Source of the DNA: Deltaproteobacteria bacterium
GTDB taxonomy: Bacteria; Desulfobacterota; Dissulfuribacteria; Dissulfuribacterales; QOAL01
Direction: 5' to 3'
Assembly (NCBI GenBank): GCA_015489365.1
Contig: WFZW01000067.1
Span: 1-36,918 of the forward strand
DNA length: 36,918 nt
Each line of letters opens with the position of its first letter. Positions within the stretch are counted from its first letter, which is position 1. This document shows, in pieces, positions 1 through 7,162 of the stretch. The position numbers and the translations under genes were made by a program. Below the pieces are notes generated by a model. The model did no database searches. It was not told the origin of the DNA and was given only the letters and a program-made list of their open reading frames with translations.

Positions 1-76
1 TGGTGCCGAGAGGCGGAATCGAACCACCGACACGAGGATTTTCAGTCCACTGCTCTACCGACTGAGCTATCTCGGC
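1..76 (-). tRNA. tRNA-Phe (anticodon GAA)
   Basis: Read on the minus strand, the sequence folds as a standard cloverleaf. The acceptor stem GCCGAGA pairs with TCTCGGC, followed by discriminator A and an encoded CCA at the window edge. The D arm contains AGCTCAGTCGGTAGAGC, the anticodon loop is CTGAAAA (anticodon GAA, phenylalanine), and the T arm contains GGTTCGATTCC. Length is 76 nt including CCA. It delivers phenylalanine to the ribosome. The nearest neighbour on the plus side is a dispersed repeat copy starting about 80 bases away. The gene ends exactly at the window start, so its downstream context is not visible. Confidence 0.97.
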
Positions 77-153
77 ACGTTTCGAGTGGAGGCATTATGA
101 TGGCACTTACTGCCTTTGTCAACCCCTAGAAAGGTAAGGACATGGCTGCACAA

Positions 154-358
154 TTTTATCCGAAAACGCATTTTTTTGATTAGCCATGGACACAGGACAT
201 ACAGGACAAAGGGCAAGATGTTTCCAGTGGCGTATTTTCATACTTCGTTGTACCTGCCATGGGAAGGCAGTTGCCGTAAAAATATATCCCGGCTAAGGGC
301 TCTACCTTCGTGCCCTGGGGTGCAGCATAGAAAATACGGGCCGCATGAAAATTTGGAA
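154..358 (-). repeat. Dispersed intergenic repeat, copy 1 (full length, all modules)
   Basis: Reverse-complement copy of the family best seen at 4698-4908. It has the left arm (TTTTCATGCGGCCCGTA), the core inverted repeat (GAAGGTAGAGCCC...GGGATATATTTTTA), the middle module (ACTGCC...GGCAGGTACAACGAAGTATGAAAAT) and the right module (GTCCTGTATGTCC...GCGTTTTCGGATAAAA). It fills the gap between tRNA-Phe and the small membrane protein gene and ends 4 bases from that gene's stop codon. The plus-strand ORF 116-580 is an accidental reading of this repeat. Confidence 0.85.
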
Positions 359-361
359 TCA

Positions 362-682
362 TCACTTTGGCATCTGGCCGGTCAACATGAGGAAACCCTC
401 GTGCACGAACTGGCTGACTGCAAAAAATGCCGCCAGGGCCGCAGCCCATTTCATGATTTGCATCCGGGTAGGATGATATTTGAAGGCCTTCTTTGTGATG
501 CCAATTATCAAGAAAACCGTGCCAACACCATAAAATATACATACAAAAACGCCACGCAAGGTATCGAGTATCATATCTGATACCTCACCCTTGCGTACTG
601 AAAAAAGGACGGTTAAGAACAACATGGCTGCAATGAATTTCATATCCTCTTTTTTAGTCTTGTTCTTATCTTGGTCCACCAT
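362..682 (-). CDS. Small hypothetical membrane protein, three predicted membrane segments
   Basis: The 106-residue protein is not recognised. It has a charged N-terminus rich in Lys and Asp, then three hydrophobic stretches at about residues 15-30, 37-62 and 78-100. This suggests a small inner-membrane protein with no obvious catalytic motif. The start at 682 is favoured because GAGAGGGG lies about 8 bases upstream; an internal ATG at residue 14 would give an 93-residue form. The gene stands alone between two copies of the dispersed repeat that point away from each other (154-358 and 750-850), so it may have moved with them. That is inference. The clear ribosome binding site and coherent membrane topology argue that it is a real gene. 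Confidence 0.6.
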   Translation of the reverse strand: MVDQDKNKTKKEDMKFIAAMLFLTVLFSVRKGEVSDMILDTLRGVFVCIFYGVGTVFLIIGITKKAFKYHPTRMQIMKWAAALAAFFAVSQFVHEGFLMLTGQMPK

Positions 683-749
683 TGGATCTATCCCCTCTCC
701 ACAGGATTAATATGTCGTATTTTCCCCGTACCTGCCTTGTACTTCAAAC

Positions 750-850
750 CAAACCTTCATGCAGCCCGTACCCTGGGAATATTTTGCCCTTTGTCCATGT
801 ATGTCCTTGTGTCCATGGCCAATCAAAAAAATGCATTTTCGGACAAAACC
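750..850 (+). repeat. Dispersed intergenic repeat, copy 2 (internally deleted: left arm joined to right module)
   Basis: The left arm AACCTTCATGCAGCCCGTACC is joined directly to CTGGGAATATTTTGCCC and the right module (TTTGTCCATGTATGTCCTTG ... ATGCATTTTCGGACAAAACC). The core hairpin and most of the middle module are missing. It lies between the end of priA and the start of the small membrane protein gene. This copy shows that the left and right pieces belong to one element and that internal deletions occur. Confidence 0.8.
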
Positions 851-896
851 TTCGGATGCCATGGCGGTTACCCTATGAACATCTATAGTTAAACCA

Positions 897-3032
897 TCAT
901 GTAAGACTTTGGGGATCAACATCTACCTCCAAACGCACCCCGGGTAGAACAAACTCGGCCCGCTCCCTCAATACCGCTTGGCATATCAGGCGAAGGTTGC
1001 CCAGACGTGGTGACTTAAGAAGCACCTGATACAGGTATCTTCCTTTGATCCTGGCCCTTGGCGACGGGGCAGGACCAAGGACCTCTACCCCCTCCCCCCT
1101 GGCCAATATTTGACGAATCACCCGCCTTGACAGGATACCACACCTCATGGCACTTTTTTCCACCACTGCCCTTTTCCTGCCTGACAACTTTAGGTTTATC
1201 ATGCGTCCAAAGGGTGGATAACCAAGCTCCTGTCGGGCCTTAACCTCCTTATCAAAAAATCTTCGAAAATCTTGTTCCTTGGCGAGGGCTATAGCGTAAT
1301 GATCAGGCATGAAACTTTGAATTAGCACCCTGCCGGGTCTCTTTCCCCTGCCTGCCCTTCCTGCTACCTGCGTAAGAAGCTGAAAGGTTCTCTCTGCCGC
1401 ATTGAATTCAGGAACGTTGAGGGACATGTCTGCCCAAAGCACCCCTACCAGGGTAAGCCCTGGAAAGTCATGGCCCTTGGTCACCATCTGGGTGCCCACC
1501 AACATATTGATGGACCCTGAGCGGAAACCCTTTAGGATCTTCTCAACCCTCCTTCTGCTGGAAGAGACATCACGATCCAACCTGGCAACCCTGGCATCGG
1601 GGAACATCCTGGCCAGTTCATCAGCCACCTTCTCCGTACCATAACCCCTGGCCCTTATCGCATGCCCATGACATACTGGGCATACCGGCAAGGCCGGATA
1701 CCTCGAAGCACAATAATGACAACACAGGACACCATTTCCCGCATCAAAATTGGACCCGTTTCCCACCCCTTCCAGTCCGATATGCCTGTGCCAGGTCAAA
1801 GACACGTCACAATTCGGGCACCTAAATACATGGCCACATTCAGGGCAGAAGACATAGGTAGCAAACCCCCTCCGATTCAGGAATATCAGGACCTGCTCCC
1901 CGTCTGCTAGGGTTTCTCCTATCGCCTCCTTGAGGCGATCCGAAAGCCAATAATCCCCCCTTGAAGGGGAATTGCTACCCCCCTTTGCCTTTGTTACGCT
2001 GTCTTTTTTACGTCTATCTATGATGGTGACACTGGGAAGGACCGACTCTGCAACACGCCCTTTCATGCTGATCAACCGATATTTCCCTGACATTGCATTG
2101 AAAAAGCTCGTAAGACTAGGTGTTGCTGAACCAAGTACCACGACTGCCTCGTCCATTTTGCCACGTACCAGTGCGAGGTCCCGTGCATTGTAACGGAATT
2201 TTTCCTCCTGCTTATAGGATGGATCATGCTCTTCATCCACCACGATCAGGCCAAGATTGGAAATAGGCGAAAAGATTGCTGAACGCGTCCCTACCACTAT
2301 ACGCTTCTTACCCCTCTTAATCCCCCACCATTCATCCCTTCTTTGGGAATCGGTCAGGCCACTGTGAAGCACAGCCACCTGGTTTCCAAAACGATCATTG
2401 AAAATTCCTACAGCCTGGGCGGTCATCGCTATCTCTGGCACAAGGACGAGGACGTTCCTACCACAATCGATACAATGCCTGGTAGCCTGGAGATAGACCT
2501 CGGTCTTTCCACTTCCTGTCACTCCATGGAGTAGCACAGGATTAAACCCGTGCCCTTCAATCAGGCTACAGAGCTCTTCTATGCATCCCCTTTGCTCACT
2601 GGTTAACGGGAAACCACCACCTGAATCCCAGGCATCAAGTTTTAATCTGGCCCCCTTCTCCTTTACCGGCCTAGAGGCTATCTTCTCCACCGTTTTCTTT
2701 CTGGCTGAAAAAAAACCCGGAGGAAGGGATTCAGAAAGGGCCAATCCCAGTGGATAGAAATAATAGGAGGCTGCCCATTGATAAAAATCAAGGAGCCTTT
2801 CAGGAAGGATGGCAGAAGGATCCAAAACGGAGATGACCGACCTCAACCTGTCCTCTTCAATCCCCGGTCTGGATACTGTGCCCCATAAGAGGCCGATAAC
2901 CCGCCTGCCACCAACGGGTACCAACACCCGACAGCCCTTCACCGGCCGGATGTCGGTAAACGGCCACCTATACGTCAAGGGATCATTCAGCGGAAGCGGA
3001 ACGACTATTTCTACAAAAGAGGCATCAGGCAT
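897..3032 (-). CDS. priA: Primosomal protein N' (PriA replication-restart helicase)
   Basis: PriA is a superfamily 2 3'-5' DNA helicase that reloads the replisome at collapsed forks. The predicted protein is 711 residues, usual for the family. An N-terminal DNA-binding region (about 1-110) is followed by Walker A GVTGSGKT (170-177), the DEEH box (266-269), a GSATPS motif, and four cysteine pairs (CPEC, CPNC, CHYC, CPVC, about 396-454) forming the two zinc sites. VGTQMVTKGHDFPG and the helicase motif VAGRAGRG come next. About a dozen extra residues (GLEGVGNGSNFDAG) sit between the second and third cysteine pairs. The track start at 3101 is too long: ATG at 3032 gives MPDASFVEIV, has AAGGGG just upstream, and overlaps the galU stop by 8 bases, suggesting translational coupling. 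It is the last gene of a sod-galU-priA run. Confidence 0.96.
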   Translation of the reverse strand: MPDASFVEIVVPLPLNDPLTYRWPFTDIRPVKGCRVLVPVGGRRVIGLLWGTVSRPGIEEDRLRSVISVLDPSAILPERLLDFYQWAASYYFYPLGLALSESLPPGFFSARKKTVEKIASRPVKEKGARLKLDAWDSGGGFPLTSEQRGCIEELCSLIEGHGFNPVLLHGVTGSGKTEVYLQATRHCIDCGRNVLVLVPEIAMTAQAVGIFNDRFGNQVAVLHSGLTDSQRRDEWWGIKRGKKRIVVGTRSAIFSPISNLGLIVVDEEHDPSYKQEEKFRYNARDLALVRGKMDEAVVVLGSATPSLTSFFNAMSGKYRLISMKGRVAESVLPSVTIIDRRKKDSVTKAKGGSNSPSRGDYWLSDRLKEAIGETLADGEQVLIFLNRRGFATYVFCPECGHVFRCPNCDVSLTWHRHIGLEGVGNGSNFDAGNGVLCCHYCASRYPALPVCPVCHGHAIRARGYGTEKVADELARMFPDARVARLDRDVSSSRRRVEKILKGFRSGSINMLVGTQMVTKGHDFPGLTLVGVLWADMSLNVPEFNAAERTFQLLTQVAGRAGRGKRPGRVLIQSFMPDHYAIALAKEQDFRRFFDKEVKARQELGYPPFGRMINLKLSGRKRAVVEKSAMRCGILSRRVIRQILARGEGVEVLGPAPSPRARIKGRYLYQVLLKSPRLGNLRLICQAVLRERAEFVLPGVRLEVDVDPQSLT

Positions 3033-3900
3033 CAAGCCCCTTGACCAGGTCCACGAGGTATCTCTTGAAGATGCCACCCAGTTCCGGATGATCCAGGGCA
3101 TAGTTTACCGTGGCCTGGAGATAACCGAACTTGTCACCGGCATCAAATCGCCTTCCTTTGAATTCATAGGCATAGAGTGCCCTATCCTTGCGAAGTATAT
3201 CCAATGCGTCCGTAAGTTGTATCTCGCCCCCAACACCAGGCAGGGTACGATCGAGACAGTCATAGATCTCCGGACGAAGCACATAACGACCTATGACCGC
3301 AAGGTTTGAACGTACGGTCCCTGGTTCAGGTTTCTCAATAAGTCTCTCCACCCGGTATACACCCTCTTCCACCTCCTCACCTTCTACGATCCCATAACGA
3401 TTGATCTCACTAGGCGGCACCTGTTGGACCGCGACCACCGCCTCATTTACCCTTTCGAAGACCTTTAGCATCTGGAAGACACAAGGGACTTCACTTTCCA
3501 CCAGGTCGTCGCCCAGTACCACAACAAAGGCCTCGTCGCCAATGACCGGCTGCGTCACCTTTACCGCATGCCCCAGGCCCAGTGGTTCCTTCTGCCGCAC
3601 GGAAACCACCTCGATAAGACGGGAGATATGACGAACCTCCTTCAGTAGATCCAGCTTGCCCTTCTGGGACAAAAAGGTCTCCAGCTCAAAGGAATAATCA
3701 AAATGGTCTTCTATGGCGGACTTCCCAGAGGCTGTGACCAATACCACCTCCTTTATGCCAGAGGCAACCACCTCTTCGACTATGTACTGTATGGTTGGCC
3801 TGTCCACCACGGTGAGCATCTCTTTGGGTATGGCCTTGGTCGCAGGTAGAAACCTGGTTCCCAGGCCAGCCACTGGTACTACTGCCTTGCGAACTTGCAT
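3025..3900 (-). CDS. galU: UTP--glucose-1-phosphate uridylyltransferase
   Basis: GalU makes UDP-glucose from UTP and glucose-1-phosphate in the cytoplasm for envelope polysaccharide synthesis. The 291-residue protein starts with the nucleotidyltransferase signature AGLGTRFLPATKAIPKEML (about 11-29). It also has the family segments PLGLGHAV and VVLGDDL and the substrate-binding VGGEIQLTDA region, as in bacterial GalU. The track starts at 3912, but the ATG at 3900 (MQVRKAVVPV) has GGAGG at good spacing while the earlier ATG does not. It lies 43 bases after the sod gene, and its end overlaps the priA start by 8 bases. This gene order looks like a simple housekeeping operon. Confidence 0.95.
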   Translation of the reverse strand: MQVRKAVVPVAGLGTRFLPATKAIPKEMLTVVDRPTIQYIVEEVVASGIKEVVLVTASGKSAIEDHFDYSFELETFLSQKGKLDLLKEVRHISRLIEVVSVRQKEPLGLGHAVKVTQPVIGDEAFVVVLGDDLVESEVPCVFQMLKVFERVNEAVVAVQQVPPSEINRYGIVEGEEVEEGVYRVERLIEKPEPGTVRSNLAVIGRYVLRPEIYDCLDRTLPGVGGEIQLTDALDILRKDRALYAYEFKGRRFDAGDKFGYLQATVNYALDHPELGGIFKRYLVDLVKGLDA

Positions 3901-3943
3901 ATTCACCTCCATTTCCTCAAAAACTACCCTCGAACCCCTTTAT

Positions 3944-4669
3944 TCAAGATCCAATGGCCCTGGGTAACCGCGCTTCGACAACCTTCCAGTTTACCCGCTT
4001 GCGCCATGCATCCAGATAGGCCACGGGCCGTCCGACGTAATCGAGGCAATAGGCATGTTCGGCCATATCCACCACAAGGAGTGGCCTCGTTCCAATTGCC
4101 CACTGGCTTGGGCTGTCGATACCAATCACTACGAGACGGCCAAGCATTTCATCCCATACCAATGCTGCCCATGCCTGGACCGCCAGGGCAGTGGCCCTGA
4201 ATCTTACCCACCACTGATCAAAGGAACCAAAGGCCTCCGTCAATGCCTTTTTCAACCTATCTCCAGGTCCCATGGAAAGCGGGGTAAGTGTATCGAAATA
4301 GTTTTCATGGAGTATGACACCATTTCTCAGATTCAGCCAGGCATGGCAATGATCTCTCCAGTTGCTGTTCAATGAATCTGATGTGGCTAGGTCTATGAAC
4401 CTTGTCCTGGAGTTTTCCCTTTCGAACTCATGATAATATTCACTGTAGATACGGATGTGTTCCTGAATCAAGGCAGCTGAAAAGCCCTCAAGGCTTCCCA
4501 CCAGCCGTCTATAGTCCTTGGGACCGGAAAGCAAGGGCCTGGCCTGGCCCGACCCTGTGGTAATTGGCTTATCGGCAGCCTTCGTCGCCCCTTCTGGGTA
4601 CAAAAAACCGAGCCCGGTTCCCGCTATGATCCGGAGGAATATTCGCCGGTTGATAGGATTACTGTCCAT
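3944..4669 (-). CDS. Fe/Mn superoxide dismutase with twin-arginine signal
   Basis: The enzyme dismutates superoxide to oxygen and peroxide. The N-terminus NRRIFLRIIAGTGLGF looks like a Tat signal (twin Arg at 8-9 before a hydrophobic stretch), so the folded metalloenzyme is probably exported to the periplasm. The mature part resembles the Fe/Mn family branch with a GFS...H..LY pattern. Likely metal ligands are His71 (IQEH), His121 (ILHENYF), Asp201 and His205 (DMAEHAY). The Trp that usually sits in DxWEHAY is Ala here, and the second N-terminal His of classical enzymes is replaced by Tyr. The C-terminal VNWKVVEARL is typical. The gene leads the galU-priA run. An AAAAGGA ribosome binding site lies about 13 bases upstream, and a repeat copy starts 29 bases upstream. 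No TatC is in the window, but two TatA genes are. Confidence 0.85.
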   Translation of the reverse strand: MDSNPINRRIFLRIIAGTGLGFLYPEGATKAADKPITTGSGQARPLLSGPKDYRRLVGSLEGFSAALIQEHIRIYSEYYHEFERENSRTRFIDLATSDSLNSNWRDHCHAWLNLRNGVILHENYFDTLTPLSMGPGDRLKKALTEAFGSFDQWWVRFRATALAVQAWAALVWDEMLGRLVVIGIDSPSQWAIGTRPLLVVDMAEHAYCLDYVGRPVAYLDAWRKRVNWKVVEARLPRAIGS

Positions 4670-4697
4670 TTTGATAACCGATTCCTTTTCAGATCTT

Positions 4698-4908
4698 ATC
4701 CCAAACTTTCATGCGGCCCGCATCTCCTATGCTGCCCCCCATGGCATGAAGATACAGCCCTTAGCCGGGATGTATTTTCACGGCAACTGCCATTCCCAGG
4801 GCAGGCACAACGAAGCATGAAAAAGTGCCCCTGGAAACATCTTGTCCTTTGTCCGTGTATGTCCTTGTGTATCCATGGCCGATCAAAAATGCGTTTTCGG
4901 ATAAAACC
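4698..4908 (+). repeat. Dispersed intergenic repeat, copy 3 (full length, reference copy)
   Basis: The clearest full copy. Left arm: CCAAACTTTCATGCGGCCCG. Core inverted repeat: TGAAGATACAGCCC then GGGATGTATTTTCA. Middle module: CTGCCATTCCCAGGGCAG followed by CACAACGAAGCATGAAAAAG. Right module: TCCTTTGTCCGTGTATGTCC ... TGCGTTTTCGGATAAAACC. It begins 29 bases upstream of the sod start codon, so it lies in the sod promoter/leader region. The minus-strand ORF 4696-4938 is a reading of this repeat. Confidence 0.88.
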
Positions 4909-5230
4909 TTCATATGGCCTGTTGCCTCGATGCCCCACCAGGAGACCTTAAAAATACCATATTAGGAGGACTGCAGCCTGTCCTTCGAGAATTTCACATT
5001 AACCTCAACTGGCTCAAATTCAAGTCGTAAACCCGGATCGTATCCTTCAAGGACACATCTTGTACCTTTTATCCGGATACATGCACCCTGTTAGACCGCA
5101 TGAACACACGGAACGCCGATCTCTGGATATCGAGTAAGTGGTAACTTACTAATATTATAGACACATTGAAAACCGACAATGTTAAAAGGAGATGCAGCAG
5201 AAGGTAGTAGGGCCCGGAGATAGAAAGGAA
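4909..5230. other. Non-coding spacer between two inverted repeat copies
   Basis: No convincing gene on either strand. It is bracketed by repeat copy 3 (plus) and copy 4 (minus), which face each other. It holds a short palindrome, AGTAAG-TGGTAA-CTTACT, near 5134-5151, next to an AT-rich tract. It could be the eroded interior of a former insertion, but no protein remnant is recognisable. Confidence 0.5.
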
Positions 5231-5314
5231 TTACCGTAAAAATACAGAGTCTATGGGCTGTATCTTCATGTATTGGGGATGCGGCACCAAGGTACGGGCC
5301 GCATGGAAGTTTAG
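5231..5314 (-). repeat. Dispersed intergenic repeat, copy 4 (left arm plus core)
   Basis: Reverse-complement copy. It reads AACTTCCATGCGGCCCGTACC, GGTGCCGCATCCCCAATACA, then the core TGAAGATACAGCCC ... GACTCTGTATTTTTA. It lacks the middle and right modules. It is nearly identical over about 80 bases to copy 13 at 36753-36837, so these two may be recent relatives. It lies just past the stop codon of the zinc-ribbon gene. Confidence 0.85.
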
Positions 5315-5329
5315 AGATACAGGGAAGGA

Positions 5330-5980
5330 TCAATGTATCTCTTCATCTACCTTGTCTTTACATTCAAAGAAGATCCGGTATGCCGCGTCCCTACTATCTA
5401 GGCCCTCGTATAACAGCTTGGGAAGCGAGGCCACATCCAAGGGACCAAGGGTCATATCCACCCCGAGGGAAAACGATTGCATCGAATCGAACCTATTACC
5501 GGAAAGATATATGTAAACGAGAAAGATGTACCGTCTCACCTCCATCGGCAGTGAATTGAAATATCCTAGGATTTCTGTCAAATATTTATCAGGATCAGGG
5601 CCTTGCTGATACAATACTACAAGATCGTATTGATGATATCTCAACCTGGAACGCACATCCTCCACGTTTGACACCATCCTGGCCTCAAAATCCATGGAGG
5701 ACAGCCCCTTTATGATCTCATCGCGTGCCTCTAATTGCGGACAATATACCAACGCCGTTTTGGTTCCAGGCTCGAAAAACTCAAAACCAGAGGAGGCCCG
5801 CATGTCGGTACTTGCATTATCCACTGGATCTTGTCGCCTGCCCGCCTTCTCCTTGACCTTTGACCGGACCTCTATCTTCTCCTTGCAATTGGGACAGGCA
5901 AGATAGGCAACACCCCCTGGAGGGATCTTGCTGTCATCTACCTTATAGCGTCTCGAACACCCTGTACAGATTACCTCCAT
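5330..5980 (-). CDS. Zinc-ribbon protein with degenerate receiver-like domain, in the pil operon
   Basis: The first 40 residues form an MJ0042-type zinc ribbon (CTGC at 5-8 and CPNC about 25 residues later). A polar linker of about 30 residues follows. The C-terminal part (about 65-200) has the alternating strand-helix look of a response-regulator receiver (ALVYCPQLEARDEI, then YDLVVLYQQG). The position where a receiver carries its phospho-acceptor Asp reads VVLY, so phosphorylation is unlikely. I chose ATG 5980 (MEVICTGC), which has AGGGGG upstream; the track start at 6007 lies inside the preceding gene and has a poor site. The gene follows the two PilT-like ATPases directly, so a role in pilus control or another protein interaction is plausible, but the function is unknown. 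Confidence 0.75.
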   Translation of the reverse strand: MEVICTGCSRRYKVDDSKIPPGGVAYLACPNCKEKIEVRSKVKEKAGRRQDPVDNASTDMRASSGFEFFEPGTKTALVYCPQLEARDEIIKGLSSMDFEARMVSNVEDVRSRLRYHQYDLVVLYQQGPDPDKYLTEILGYFNSLPMEVRRYIFLVYIYLSGNRFDSMQSFSLGVDMTLGPLDVASLPKLLYEGLDSRDAAYRIFFECKDKVDEEIH

Positions 5981-5990
5981 GGTTTTCCCC

Positions 5991-7160
5991 CTATGGTCTC
6001 TTTTCATGCCATTCCAGGTCTATTTTGAGCTCTCCGATATCAGAGGTCTCCTCTCCCCTGGATGCCTTGACCAGATCCATTCCTTGCCTGACCTTTGCCT
6101 TGCTACTCGCATAGGCCAGGGCCACATCTTCGTCTATCACGCCGTTTTGAAAGAGCTTTATGATATGCTGGTCAAAGGTCTGCATATTATACGCCTGCCC
6201 GCCGTCTATGATTTCATAAAAGGTCTTACCCTCCCTCTCGCCGTTGATTATGGAATCCTTGACCCTTATGTTATTCCGCATGATCTCGAAGATGGCTACC
6301 CGCCCCCCCTCCTTCCTTGGAAGCAGCCGCTGGCCTACCACCCATCTCATGGTATCCGCCAACCTGAACCTGACTTGACGCTCTTCGTCGGTGGTGAACA
6401 TACCCAGTATGCGGTTGATAGTGTGTCCGGCGCTCACTGTATGCACGGTACTAAATACCAAATGACCAGTCTCCGCCGCATTGAGGGCGATCTCAATTGT
6501 TTCCCTATCCCTGATCTCACCAACGAAGATCACGTTTGGTGCCTGCCTCAATGCTGCCCTGAGTCCACTGGCAAATGTGTCGAAATCCTGACCCAGTTCC
6601 CTCTGATTAAAGGTAGCCTTTTTATGATTGTGTACATACTCGATAGGGTCTTCCAGGGTTACCACATGAAGCTCCTGTGTACTATTGATCTCGTCAAGGA
6701 TAGCCGCAAGGGAGGTCGTTTTACCCGTGCCAGTAGCACCAGTGAACAAAATAATGCCGTTCTTTTCGGTAGCCATCTTCCTGAAACATTCAGGCAGATC
6801 AAGTTCCGATATGGTCGGCACCTTTGATTCCAGCTTACGCATGACGATGCTATAGGAACCCCTCTGGGAAAAGATATTTACACGAAATCTAGGACCATCC
6901 TCCAGGTTATACGAAAAATCACAGGAACCGTGGGAAAACAGGTCCACCAGTAGACGCCTGCTATTATCTATGAGACAAAGCGCCAACTGCTCGGTCTGAA
7001 ACGGGGTAAGCACACCAGTAACTAGATCCAGATTCACCTTGTGGAGCCTGCCATCGGCAGCTACCTGGAATGGACGACCCACTGTAAAGTTGAGATCGGA
7101 GATCCTGGGATGTGAACCCAGCATCTCCTTTAGTATCTGGTCGAGCTCTGCCTTTCTCAT
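5991..7160 (-). CDS. PilT/PilU-family type IV pilus retraction ATPase (second copy)
   Basis: A 389-residue secretion-family ATPase of the PilT/PilU group, which powers pilus disassembly at the inner membrane. Visible motifs are Walker A GATGTGKTT (141-149), the Asp box VVTLEDPIEYV, Walker B VIFVGEIRD, and the His box AAETGHLVFSTVHT. The tail of about 25 residues (KASRGEETSDIGELKIDLEW) goes beyond the core, as in PilU-type paralogues. It starts 2 bases after the stop of the upstream pilT, so the two are probably cotranslated. It is more divergent at the N-terminus than its neighbour. Whether it acts as an independent retraction motor or a PilU-like accessory cannot be told from sequence. Confidence 0.9.
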   Translation of the reverse strand: MRKAELDQILKEMLGSHPRISDLNFTVGRPFQVAADGRLHKVNLDLVTGVLTPFQTEQLALCLIDNSRRLLVDLFSHGSCDFSYNLEDGPRFRVNIFSQRGSYSIVMRKLESKVPTISELDLPECFRKMATEKNGIILFTGATGTGKTTSLAAILDEINSTQELHVVTLEDPIEYVHNHKKATFNQRELGQDFDTFASGLRAALRQAPNVIFVGEIRDRETIEIALNAAETGHLVFSTVHTVSAGHTINRILGMFTTDEERQVRFRLADTMRWVVGQRLLPRKEGGRVAIFEIMRNNIRVKDSIINGEREGKTFYEIIDGGQAYNMQTFDQHIIKLFQNGVIDEDVALAYASSKAKVRQGMDLVKASRGEETSDIGELKIDLEWHEKRP

Positions 7161-7162
7161 CG

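Noticed and set aside
116-580. ORF of 154 residues on the plus strand
   Set aside because: It is a reading of repeat copy 1 and the antisense of the small membrane gene. Its FIRKRIF...SRLRAL peptide recurs in 4696-4938 and partly in 31693-32025 only because the DNA repeats, and indels break the frame between copies.
3033-3101. Extended N-terminus of PriA in the ORF track
   Set aside because: The 23 extra residues lie in galU, and ATG 3032 has a good ribosome binding site and begins with a normal PriA sequence.
3944-4669. Loss of the first metal ligand in the superoxide dismutase
   Set aside because: Aligning to the classical pattern seemed to place Tyr at the ligand, but the GFS...H..LY branch puts His71 there, so the ligand set appears complete.
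4696-4938. 80-residue minus-strand ORF
   Set aside because: Entirely inside repeat copy 3; no ribosome binding site and not frame-conserved with other copies.
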